From Symbiodinium natans (lineage: Eukaryota > Sar > Dinophyceae > Suessiales > Symbiodiniaceae): 64,000 nt of DNA. The DNA lies in NCBI GenBank assembly GCA_905221605.1, contig CAJNDS010002579.1, positions 349,031 through 413,030 of the forward strand. The letters are read 5' to 3'. The notes beneath the pieces were generated by a model. The model did no database searches, was not told where the DNA came from, and was given only the letters and a program-made list of their open reading frames with translations. Of this stretch, positions 33,958-43,624 are shown piece by piece. Made by a program: the position numbers and the translations under genes. Position 1 is the stretch's first letter. Each line of letters begins with the position of its first letter.

Positions 33958-35109
33958 GTGGTTCCCCACGCCCTGCCAGCAAGAGTGACAGGCACTGACC
34001 AAATGGGTTCAGCAAGTTAGGGTTCAGGGCTGAGGGTCTGTGTTTTTGTTGGGTTGCGGGCTTAGGGTTTACTGTTTGGGGTTTGGGGGGGCGTTGTTTT
34101 GTGTTGTGAGGGTGGTGGCCGAGTAGTTCTTCAGTGATTAGGGCTCTAGGCTGTTGCCAAGAGCTGCCCAGGAGAGGTTTAATGGTTTAGGGTTTGGGTT
34201 TTAGGGCATAGGGTACGTGTATCCGCTCTCTACACTCGTCAGCCCCTAAACCCGAAACCCGAAAGCCCTAAACCCCGAATGAAGCAATCGCCCCCTAAAC
34301 CCTAAACCCTAACCCTGAACCCCTGAACCCCTGAACGCCCGAACTCCTGAACCCCTGAACCCTAAACCCCAAACCCCAAACCCTAAACCTGACCCCTAAA
34401 GCCTAAAGCCTGAAGTGCAAAGCCTCCGCCGCAACATTGGAAGCCCCCACATGGAGCCAGGATGGTGGAAACCAAAGCCCTGGTGGACCGTGCCTTTGAC
34501 CGGTTTAGGGTTTAGGGTTTAGGGTTTAGGGTTTAGGGTTTCAGTTTCAGGGTCATATCTTGGTGTTTCACAAACAGTTCCCACGATTTTTGGTGTGCTT
34601 ATTTGTATGCTTCTATTCTTATCTTGCGCAATATTGCATAGTATATGTATATGTTAAACCCTAAACCCTAAACCCCCTGGACCCCTAAACCCCTAAACCC
34701 CTTAACCCCTTAACCCCTTACCCCTTACCCCGAAGCCAAGGCATGCTGGAGCTGAGAAAGTCCCACGGCTCCATGCCCGAATGGCCAGGTGTTGAGTTTC
34801 AGCCGTAGGGTCCAGATGCAGAAGCAGGGTTTAGGGTTTAGGGTTTAGGGTTTAGGGTTTAGGGTTTAGGGTTTAGGGTTTAGGATTTAGGGTTTAGAGT
34901 GCACTTGTGTGTCAAGGTAGATCCTATAAAGCGGCAGCTCATAAATTCCTGAGCCCTCAAAGCATCTGAACTTCCAGCGCCAAGAGCGACGACCGCACCC
35001 TTAAACCCATAAACCCTAAACCCTAAGCCCTAAACCCTAAACCCTAAACCCTAAACCCTACACCCATCCGCTGTGAGTCGATGTAGGAGGTAGACCCTCC
35101 TTAACGGTT

Positions 35110-35303
35110 CCTTGGGGACCTCATGAGCCCTAGACTTGGGGTCACGGTACCCTATACTACTACATTTGGGTGGGGTTTAGGGTTTAGGGTTTAGGGCTTA
35201 GGGCTTAGGGCTTAGGGCTTAGGGGTCATATATCCCATACCTCCATAATACCTAGTAAGGCATGTGAGCCACAACCCCTTTGGGGTTCTTTTAGTCCGCC
35301 AGG
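35110..35303. mobile_element. TIR element, family A, interrupted by a telomere-like array
   Basis: Starts CCTTGGGGACCTCATGAGCC and ends GGGGTTCTTTTAGTCCGCCAGG. The family A interior (GGTCACGGTACCCTATACTA; CATGTGAGCCACAACCCC) is split by a TTTAGGG/CTTAGGG array at about 35173-35227. GGTTCC occurs at both borders (35106-35111 and 35303-35308), overlapping the ends, a possible target duplication. Relatives without the array are about 105 to 130 bp. Confidence 0.65.
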
Positions 35304-35360
35304 TTCCCAACAATGTCCCAATGGTCGTAACAGGTACTTACTGACCGACACTCCGTGGGG

Positions 35361-35500
35361 CAACAATTATTTGCTTAAGAACCCCCCCTCCCCCCCCCCC
35401 CCCACAAAAAAAGAAGTAATCCCAAAATTGCCCTTGTAAGAAAGTTGTTTTTTTTTTTTTTTTTTTTCGTGGGGGGGGGGTGCTTAAGCAATTAGTAGGG
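35361..35500. mobile_element. TIR element with C/A-rich ends, family G
   Basis: Left end ATTATTTGCTTAAGAACCCC followed by a C run and an A run. Right end is a T run, a G run and TGCTTAAGCAATTAGTAGGGG, the imperfect inverse. The unique centre is GAAGTAATCCCAAAATTGCC. About 140 bp and non-coding. Confidence 0.6.
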
Positions 35501-35756
35501 GTTACGCCGATACGTGGTGCTTCTAGTCTGCCAGACGTGTCGCGAATGGCCGGTTTAGTGATCGTCGAGTTACTCAAAACCACCCCTCAACCCTAAACCC
35601 TAAAACCATAGCCCTAAACCCGTAACTAAACCCAAGGTGTGGCGTAGCGGGACGCTGGCGCTTTGGGGCTTCGGCCTAGCGTTTAGGTTCCTTAAACCCT
35701 AAACCCTAAACCTAAACCCTAAACCCTAAACCCCTTTGAGGGTCTCACGTTGGCAG

Positions 35757-35862
35757 CTGCGAGGTCTTGATCTGTGGATGGAGGTCTTCGAGGTCTTCGA
35801 CCTGGTCCAGGACGTGGACCTCAAATTCCTGGAGAGCAAGAAGAGTGACTCGCCCGCAATAT
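35757..35862 (+). other. Exon-like island
   Basis: After ACGTTGGCAG an open frame starts LRGLDLWMEVFEVFDLVQDV and continues DLKFLESKKSDS. The composition is protein-like, with alternating acidic and hydrophobic residues. It ends near a G run at 35863. Possibly an exon of an unrecognised gene. Confidence 0.35.
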
Positions 35863-35934
35863 GGGGGGGGGGGGTTCGGTTTAGGGTTTAGGGTTTAGGG
35901 TTTGGGTTCAGGGTTTGCGGAGGGTTCAGGGTAT

Positions 35935-36035
35935 CCGAAATTAGGGGTACCTTATTGGGGTCCGAGAAATTACATGGGGATCCTACTATTTGGGGGTCTG
36001 TATGAGGGGTCCCTTATTATCGTAGACCCCCATAT
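35935..36035 (+). mobile_element. Short dispersed element, family E
   Basis: Shares GGGTACCTTATTGGGGTCC, GGATCCTACTATTTGGGGGT and GGGTCCCTTATTATCGTAGA with the copies at 4783-4880 and 50627-50720 (inverted). Confidence 0.5.
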
Positions 36036-36168
36036 ACACGTGCATGTGGCTCATTGCTTTCTTTGCTGTTCTGTACCGTACCTGTTTCTTTGCTACAAAG
36101 TGCATGTACGGGGCTTAAAGTTCTTAAGCCTAGTCGCCAGCAACAGTAAGAAGCCCCGTAGTCTTAAG

Positions 36169-36290
36169 ACCTCAAACCCTCAAACCCTCAAACCCTCAAA
36201 CCCTCAAACCCTCAAACCCTCAAACCCTCAAACCCTCAAACCCTCAAACTCTCAAACTCTCAAACTCTCAAACTCTCAAACCCTAAACCC
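36169..36290. repeat. Heptamer satellite (CCCTCAA)n
   Basis: About 16 units of CCCTCAA, the last few changed to CTCTCAA, followed by normal CCCTAAA. A diverged telomere-like unit that has itself been amplified. Confidence 0.9.
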
Positions 36291-36629
36291 CAAGCCTCAA
36301 ATCCTGCTTCTGTTACCGCAATTCCAACCTAGAGCCCCTTTTGGGGAGCTTGTTTTTGATGGGGGTCCTCAACCAAGAGCAGCCCCGATATTAGGTTTCT
36401 TAAGGGCGGTTCCTAAATTTGCGGAACCTTTCCCGGTTTTTTTTTTTTTTGGGGGGGGGGGAGGTGGGAGGGGGGGAGTTGGGAGGGGCGGGCGTGTGGG
36501 GGGAGGGGGAACGGGGGGGGAGGGGGAGTGGTTGCGCTTCTGCTGTGTTAAGTTGAGGGCCTTTTGTGTTCAAAGTTCAAAGCCCCCACGAAAGATTCCT
36601 GAACCCCTAAATTCTCCTCTGCCCTTCGC

Positions 36630-36712
36630 CTTTGATCCCAAGGAGCCATCGCCCTGCGCTTGCATCCGGACAAAGTCGATGACCAGATCCTTGGGAAGTC
36701 CACATACCCCCA
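36630..36712 (+). other. J-domain-like fragment
   Basis: In one frame the piece reads AIALRLHPDKVDDQILGKS. The HPD tripeptide preceded by ALRL and followed by K is the signature of a DnaJ helix II-loop-helix III region. Only about 20 residues are present, so this is at best an exon fragment, and chance similarity cannot be excluded. Confidence 0.25.
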
Positions 36713-37260
36713 AACTCTGAACCCGGAACTCGAACTGGGGTTTAGGGTTTGTAGGGTTGAGGGTTTTTCTTAGGGTTTCTGGGTTTAGGGTTCCTAAACC
36801 CTTAACTCTTTACTCTAAGCCTTGTAATCAATCCTGGCGAAGGCATGCTAGAGCTGCTAGGTTTAGGGGTCCTGCTTGTCCGGGGTACATGTTCGGCTAT
36901 CTAAGCTTTTCCTTTTTTTGGGGCGGTTTCGCCTTAAAACCTTGAACCCTAAACGCCTGAGCGGTTAGGGTTTAGCGCCTACTGGGTTCGAAGAGGATGT
37001 TCGCTGGCTTGGGGGTTTCTATGAAAAAGCGAAATCGATTCCGCATGTTGAGGAGCCCAATGGGCGGGTGGGTATGTCACCTGCACTTGAAGCTGCTTGA
37101 CTAGTCAGCGCATGCTGCGACTTGAGAGATGCTGAACCCTAAACCCTAAACCCTAAACCCGAAACCCTAAACCCTAAACCCTAAACCCTAAACCCTAAAC
37201 CCTAAACCCTAAACCCTAAACGCTATGGTTAACAAAGTACCCCTTTTTAACATCCCGAGG

Positions 37261-37326
37261 ATGGCCAAGTACTGCGGTGGCCGTGACCGCGTCTACGAAG
37301 CCTACTACTTCCTTGACGAGGCGGGG
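37261..37326 (+). other. Exon-like island
   Basis: Starts with an ATG directly after CATCCCGAGG and encodes MAKYCGGRDRVYEAYYFLDE before running into a G run. The composition is protein-like; unrecognised. A CCCTAAA array ends about 40 bases upstream. Confidence 0.3.
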
Positions 37327-37988
37327 GGGTCAGGCGAAGGAGTAGGGTTTAGGGTTTAGGGTTTAGGGTTCAGGGTTTAGGGTTTAGGGTCAGGTGAAGG
37401 TTGAGTAATATAGGGGCCTGAATGATTAGTATGGGGTTTTGGGGGTCATTAGAGTTTCAATATACAGGGACCCTAAGGGAATAAGATTAGTAATTATTTC
37501 GAGCCCTATAGTAGGCTTAAGGGTTTCGAGTTTAGGGTTTGTGGTTTGGGATTTAGGTTTTGGGGACGCAAAGAGTCGGGCCTCAGGGTGTAGGGTTTAG
37601 TTTAGTGGATGAGCGAACCCTAAACCTTACTTCTCTGCGAGCGATGTGAAGGCTCCCGACATTAGGGGTTTAGGGGTTGAGGTTAAATAGGGGCGGATCT
37701 AGAGTTTTTATAATTGTTTTTAATGTTTTTAAAGTTTAGGTCTGAGAAAAGCTAAAGCCAGCCTTTCCAGGACCCTTCAAGGCCCCTTCAAAGCCGTAAA
37801 CTCTAAGCTTGTAAGGGTCCCCTGAACCTTCAAGCCCCCCAGCACCCTGAGCACCTTAAGAAAACCCCACGCCACCCTAAAACACCCGAATCCCTAAACC
37901 CTAAACCCCTACCCTAAACCCTAAACCCTAAACCCTAAACCCTAAACCCTTACAGCGCCCCCCCAAAACCCGAAAAGCCGGGCTGCAG

Positions 37989-38044
37989 AGGCATTCGACC
38001 AAGCCAAGGCGTGGCTGAAGGAGCACGGCCAGGGCAACACGTAG
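37989..38044 (+). other. Terminal-exon-like island
   Basis: After GGGCTGCAG the frame reads AFDQAKAWLKEHGQGNT and a TAG. The helical peptide followed by a stop resembles a C-terminus. No family recognised. Confidence 0.3.
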
Positions 38045-38945
38045 AAGCCGGGACAGCCACTTGGCCCCGTGTGAGGGGGGAACATCCCAAGTTAAAGGGG
38101 AAAAACATCCTGAAACGATCCTGACCCTACAGAACCTTCCCCCAATACTCTGTTCAAATACCTGCAAGCCCTAAAACCTAAGCCCCTAAAACCCTAGGCA
38201 CTCTAAACCCTAAACCCCTCAGCCGCAAACTCCTCTGCCATGAGGTGCTGCGAGGCTTCTCGCATTCGGGTGCCTCGTCGCGCAACCAGAGCTACAGTGT
38301 GCTGACAGATGTAGATCCTATATATATGTATGTACATATACATATATATGTACATATATAGATGTATATAGTAGAATCTATAATGTAAGAGAGATGTCGC
38401 ACATGGCAATAGGCCCGCTGGTGGTTCATCAAGCGTCTGCCCCGTGGAGCAGAAGGAGCCAAAGCACATGCGCCTTCCGCAATTCTTGATTTTAACCCTA
38501 AACCCTAAACCCTGAACCCTAAACCCTAAACCCTAAGCCCTAAACCCTAAGCCCTAAACCCCAATCCTCAGAAACCCCAAAGCCAAGAAACGCTAAACTC
38601 ACAAGCCCCGTCCTTCTTTACGTGAGCGAGGTCCCCAAGGGACCCGCAAGGATTTAGTTGGAGGCCCTCTCCAAGGAGTCTGTTAGCCTTAAACCTACTC
38701 ACTCAAGTGCTGAGTAGATAGGCTGCGGTTTAGGGTTTAGGGTTTAGGGTTTCGAGTAGTATACGCCCCCTTGAGGCTGAACTCCAACTCCAGAAGGGTT
38801 GGAGCCTGCAACGTCAACTCTCTATAGCCACTCCTAGTCACAACGAAGCTCTCCGCTCCGTAAGCCCAAAGATCTCTCCTTCTAAGGGTTTAGAGTTTCA
38901 GACTTTTCGCTTTAGGGCCTCAAGGGGATCTGGGGTTTATAAATC

Positions 38946-39103
38946 TAAGGGTAGTTACATTGGCCCTTAATATGGTCCTTAAAATTCTTTGAAAGGGTTC
39001 TGATGTATGGGCCCTTAATTTGTATTGGGTATATAAGGGGTATAGAAGGGGTACTCTTTGAAGGGCCCGTCCAAGGGACCATGTAACTACATACCCTTAG
39101 AAT
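38946..39103. mobile_element. Short TIR element, family C
   Basis: Starts TAAGGGTAGTTACATTGGCC and ends GGGACCATGTAACTACATAC followed by CCTTA. Interior: TGATGTATGGGCCCTTAATT and GGGTATATAAGGGGTATAG, close to the 4985-5122 copy. Confidence 0.65.
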
Positions 39104-40530
39104 AAGCATTGGGACTTGGCGGTCCCAACCAGAAGCATGGAGGGAGCAGTGGCGAGAGCCTCCAGTTTAAGACGCCCAAAATCTTTTTAAAGTGCCTCAG
39201 GGCCCATGTGGGGTTTGATCTAAACAGGTGCCTTTATATGGTTCTGAGATATACTACGGAGTCCTATATAATATATATATATATATACATACGTACACGG
39301 AGTATGCACCTTGAAGGCATCGCACATCCCGAAGCCCCAAACTCTAAATCCCTCACCCGCGCACCCAAGTACAGACGATTTCGGGCAGAGGCCCTTGGGG
39401 ATGTTCAGTATCTCACCTTGTGGCTCCCTAAGCCCTATGTGAACCCTAAACCCCAAGCACTACGCCCTCAACCCGAAGCCCTAAACCCCAAACCCTAAAC
39501 CCTAAACCCTAAACCCCAAACCCCAAACCCTAAAACCTCGGAATATCTTCAGAGGGTTTCATGGGCCCTTAGGCCCTTATGTCAAGGAATCTCAGGCGGG
39601 ACCCTGCGGTAGTTTTGGGACCCATGTAGGGTCGCTACAGTGGGGTTTAGGGTTTAGGGTTTTGGGTCTTGGGTTTTGGGGAGGTTGTGTAGGATCCTAG
39701 GATTGAGGCTCACCTTCGGTGGGTCCCTCCTGCAAATCCCTGACTTTGGGAGCGTTTTTGTCCTGAGCAGTGCGGAAGGGGAAGAGGTTTAGGGTTTAGG
39801 GCTTAGGGCGGCTTCGGGCGTTTTATCTGTGTTTCGCAATTCACGACCACCGGATAAGACTTCGTAGACGATTGTACCCTCCTTTTTGCACTTTTCCAAG
39901 TACTTTCGTGCCCCTGTACGCCGGGTCCTCCCAAGCCTGGATAACTTTCGAGGAACCCCTCTAATTTGCACCTATTCTTTTCTCCCGTACTCTTAATATT
40001 AGCAAGCTTATGCGGCATGGGCAGAGCACGGCAAAAAACACCGCTCGAGCTGTATTCCCTCCACCATGCACACCCGAAGCCCTGAACCCCCTCACCCGAA
40101 ACCGCATGCATGCGAAGCAGAGCTTTGAGGGACTTTGATGCGGCGCTGCATCTGAAAAGACAGATCCGAGCATCGGATGTTTTTTTTTGTCGGTTTTTGT
40201 GTGGAGGGTCTATAGGGTTTATGGGGTATATTCCATGTTGCTGGCTCGAACCTTGGACATACTCAAATAAGCCCTAAGTTCCTCAACGCCTAAAGCCCAG
40301 AACAGGTTTAGGGTTTAGGGTTTGAGGTTTAGGGTTTAAGACTTAGGGTTTAGGGTTTAAGGTTTAGGGTTTAGGGTTGAAGGTGCAGGGTTGAGGGTTT
40401 AAACCCTTCAGAAGGCCCAGTGGGCTTCTGGCCCTTCCTGCAGCTGGCGCTTTACCCTTTGTGTTTAGGGTTTAGGGTTTAGCGTTTAGGGTTTAGGGCT
40501 TAGGGTTTAGGGTTTAGGGCTACCATGAAC

Positions 40531-40638
40531 CCTAAGGGTCCATGTATCTAAATATGGAAGACTTGGGCCTCAAAGTACTTCCTATATAGGGACTCTGGGG
40601 CCAAAGTATGTAATAATAAGGTACATGGACCCTTAGGG
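40531..40638. mobile_element. Short TIR element, family B
   Basis: Begins CCTAAGGGTCCATGTATC and ends GGTACATGGACCCTTAGG, an inverted pair with about one mismatch. Interior: AAATATGGAAGACTTGGGCC and AAAGTACTTCCTATATAGGG. The best-preserved copy of family B in the window. Confidence 0.7.
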
Positions 40639-42035
40639 CTACAACTGAACACCTATAGACACTTTCCCTATACCTCCACTCCACGGAAGACTTCAACAAA
40701 ACCCCAAACCCCGAACTGAAGTCACCCTAAACCCTAAACCCTCTAAACCCTCTAAACCCGCTAAACCCTCTAAACCCTCTAAACCTCCTAAACCCCCTAA
40801 ACCCCCTAAACCCCCTAAACCCTCCAAACCCTCTAAACCCTCTAAACCCTCTAAACCTCTAAACTAAACCAGCCCCAAACCCCCGAAAAACCTCGGGAGA
40901 TGGCCCTTGTGGTGGCAGGGTCCGCGAACGGGAGCTCGCCGAGAATGAGCGGCGTGCCGAGGTCTGTCCGTCTCGGTTTAGGGTTTTAGGGTTTAGGGTT
41001 TAGGGTTTAGGGTTTAGGGTTTAGGGTTTAGGGTTTTGGGTTTACTGTTGACTGTTTACTGTTTACTGTTTACTGTCTAGCGTTAAGGCTTTGAAGATGG
41101 GCTTTGGGTTTTTTTTTGGGTTTTATTGTGAAGGGTGTAGGTTTAGGCGTCTGTCTGTTTTTTTGTGTTAAACGTATGTGTATGTATATATATATATATG
41201 TGCACATATGCATATATACATAGATCGATTAATAAATACATAAAATAACAAATAAATAGATACATTACATATATACATATATATATGTATGTGTGCGTGT
41301 CATAACCTTGTAATTTTCTCTCACGCGCACATGTGTTGTTGTTGTTCTGGGGGGGGGGGGGAGGCATTGAAGAAAAGACGGAGAAGGGCTTAAGCATTTT
41401 GAGGAGTTTCATGGCTTCAGAGTTTAGGGATGCCGTTACCTGGGTCCCAGTTTCCCATGCGTTCGGGGGTTAGATGCGACTAGATGGGGTTCAGCACCCT
41501 AAACTCTGCTGAAACCCCTAAGTTCCGAGCCGAGCACCCCTGAATATTCCGAGCCGAGCACCCCTGAAACCCTCTAAGCCCTAAACCTAAACTCTACACC
41601 CTACACCTTACACCCTAAACCCTTAACCCTAAGCCCAAGATGCGGAGCCAGGAGAGAAGGCGCCAGATCGAGGCTGCTGCTCACATCAGCTACTTTTTGT
41701 TTAAGAACCCCAAAAGAAGTTTAAAAGATAGTAATCCTATACTACCCTTACTAGGAGGAGTATCCTTCTTCATTTCTTTACGGGGTTCTTACGCAATCAG
41801 TAGTCAGGGCTTTAGGGTTTAGGGCTACGCAAGCAGGGCTTGGGGTTTAGGGTTTGCGGTTTGGGGTTTGGGGTTTAGGGTTTAGGGTTTGGGGGTTAAG
41901 GTTTAGGTTTTAGGTTTTAGGGTTTAGGATTTAGGGTTACGGAAGCAGGGCTTGGGGTTTTGGGTTTGGGGTGTAGGGCTTGGGGCTTGGGGCTTAGGGC
42001 TTAGGGTTTAGGGTTTAGGGGTTAGTGTCTTTCAT

Positions 42036-42127
42036 TTCGGGATATTCCCCTTGATACAAACGGTCCTTGATTGGGAGTATAATAGTGGTGGGTGCTAGAA
42101 TCCCTATAAGCGGGGAACATCCCAAGT
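42036..42127. mobile_element. Short TIR element, family F
   Basis: Starts TTTCGGGATATTCCCC and ends GCGGGGAACATCCCAAG, an imperfect inverse. Interior: AAACGGTCCTTGATTGGGAG. Related to 13618-13716 and 51562-51636. Confidence 0.45.
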
Positions 42128-42837
42128 TTTACTGCTTCCCTTCAAAGACAGGGGTTGTTCCTTTTTTTCTTCGTTTTTTCGGTCTAGGGCTTGGGGCTGG
42201 GAGCTTTAGGTCTCAGGGCTTTGGGTTTAGGGTTAGTTTGGGTTTAGGATTCAGTTGGAAGACACCGCAGCGGTGTGCTTGAGAGGCTTTCAGAAATTTC
42301 TCTTTGGCTCCCTGCACCTAGATTGGGGTCCGCTTGCTTGCTCCGAAGTGTTGATCCTATCCAGTATATAAGACTGGCTCACGAGTAAGCCCCAAACCCC
42401 AAAACTTAAACCCTAAACCCGAACCCCGTGCATTGTATGTCCTTTTGGGTTCGTGGTTTTTTCTAAACCCCAACCCTAAACCCTAACCCCTAAACCCTAA
42501 ACCCTAAACCCTGTTTCAGGCACAGGTTTTGGAGGAGAGCCCTGTGTCCAGGCACTGTCTTCGGCGCGTCTCGTTGCCAGCTCAGGGAATCAGGGCTTAG
42601 GGCTTCGGGCTTAGGGTTTAAGGTTTCGGGCTTGGGGTTTAGGGTTTAGGGTTTAGGCGTTAGGGTTTAGGGCTTAGGGATTTAGGGAGGGTTTAGGGCG
42701 TAGGGCTTCGGGTTTAGGGAGGCAGGCACACCTGAACCATACACCCCAGCCATGTCCCTAACCCTCAAACCCTAACAGGGTTCCCGTACACTTTGTGGTA
42801 CTTTACTGTAACTTTAGATCCTTACCTTTTTTTGGGT

Positions 42838-42900
42838 TTGTTGGGTTTCTTCTTAAGGCAGCTAAAAGTTTAATTTATAGCTACCCTCCTGAGTGCAGCC
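42838..42900 (+). repeat. Dispersed repeat shared with the window start
   Basis: TTGTTGGGTTTCTTCTTAAG through TTTATAGCTACCCTCCTGAG matches positions 1-60 with a few substitutions and small indels. Confidence 0.6.
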
Positions 42901-43135
42901 AAGGTACAATCGGGTTTAGGGTGCAGGGTTTATAGGGCATAGGGTTCAGCGGACCTTCCAGATAAGCTTCAACGGGGCATAGGGTTGAGGGTTTGAGGTT
43001 TTTTGAAGGGGGGCGTAGAAGAGGGGTGTGGTGGGGTTTAGTCCCTAAACCCTAAAATCCCTAAACTCCCCGAGCCCTACCCTAAACCCTACACCCTAAA
43101 CCCAAAACCCTAAGCCCTAAACCCTAAACCCTAAG

Positions 43136-43457
43136 TGCTTAGTGGCCATGAAATCCGGCAATTGCCGCCGGTGCAACTTTGACAGCTGTTTGAGCTGCAG
43201 CAAGTGGAAGGCCATGCGGTACTGGTTGCTGAGCACCCAGGAGTTGACTGTCGTTGGCCAGTTCTGCAGGGCTTGGGCTAAGCCCAGTAACCGTAGCTGT
43301 TGCACAAGCTAGCCTTTGACGTGAAGCACATGTATGGCGCGCCTGGACTGAACATGTTCTTGGTGGCAAAACTGAACCCATGCGTGACTCTGGATCCCGT
43401 AGCCCACGCAAGGGCGAGCCCAACGCTTAAGTGAGGGGCTACGCAGGCACGCGCGAT
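43136..43457 (-). other. Unique island beside the retrotransposon, weak RT resemblance
   Basis: This 320-base stretch lies between a CCCTAAA array and repeat A1. On the minus strand, 43117-43305 encodes about 55 meaningful residues, including NWPTTVNSWVLSNQYRMAF. That weakly resembles the W..I..D.WVL..YR..F opening of DIRS/Ngaro-type reverse transcriptases. It may be an older element fragment into which the intact element inserted, or chance. It is outside the direct repeats and in reverse orientation. Confidence 0.25.
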
Positions 43458-43619
43458 GCATAACTGTGCCAGCGTAGCGGTTTGCACATGAAGCGTCTCG
43501 TTGTTCTTCTTTCGCGTAGTTGATTGTAGCTTGTGGCTCGCGTAGCCGTTGCACTGCTCGAAGCAGGTGCAAGCAGCTTCTGGTAGATTTCGAGTGCTAG
43601 GCTAGGTCGCATTCGACTT
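43458..43619 (+). repeat. Split direct repeat A1
   Basis: A 162-bp repeat identical to 50050-50211. It begins GCATAACTGTGCCAGCG and ends GCATTCGACTT, five bases before the ATG of the recombinase gene. It probably holds the promoter and 5' leader and one recombination end. Confidence 0.92.
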
Positions 43620-43624
43620 TTGCT

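Larger units (their letters stand above)
31513..43457. other. Repeat-dominated intergenic region
   Basis: Twelve kilobases of arrays, TIR elements, satellites and unique islands with no complete gene. AT-rich dinucleotide tracts lie at about 31646-31672, 38318-38362, 39269-39295 and 41170-41290. G/T-rich tracts (about 32370-32570 and 36425-36530) generate spurious glycine-rich open frames. Confidence 0.75.

Noticed and set aside
36169-36290. CRISPR array
   Set aside because: The repeat is a simple 7-bp tandem without spacers, and the genome is eukaryotic.
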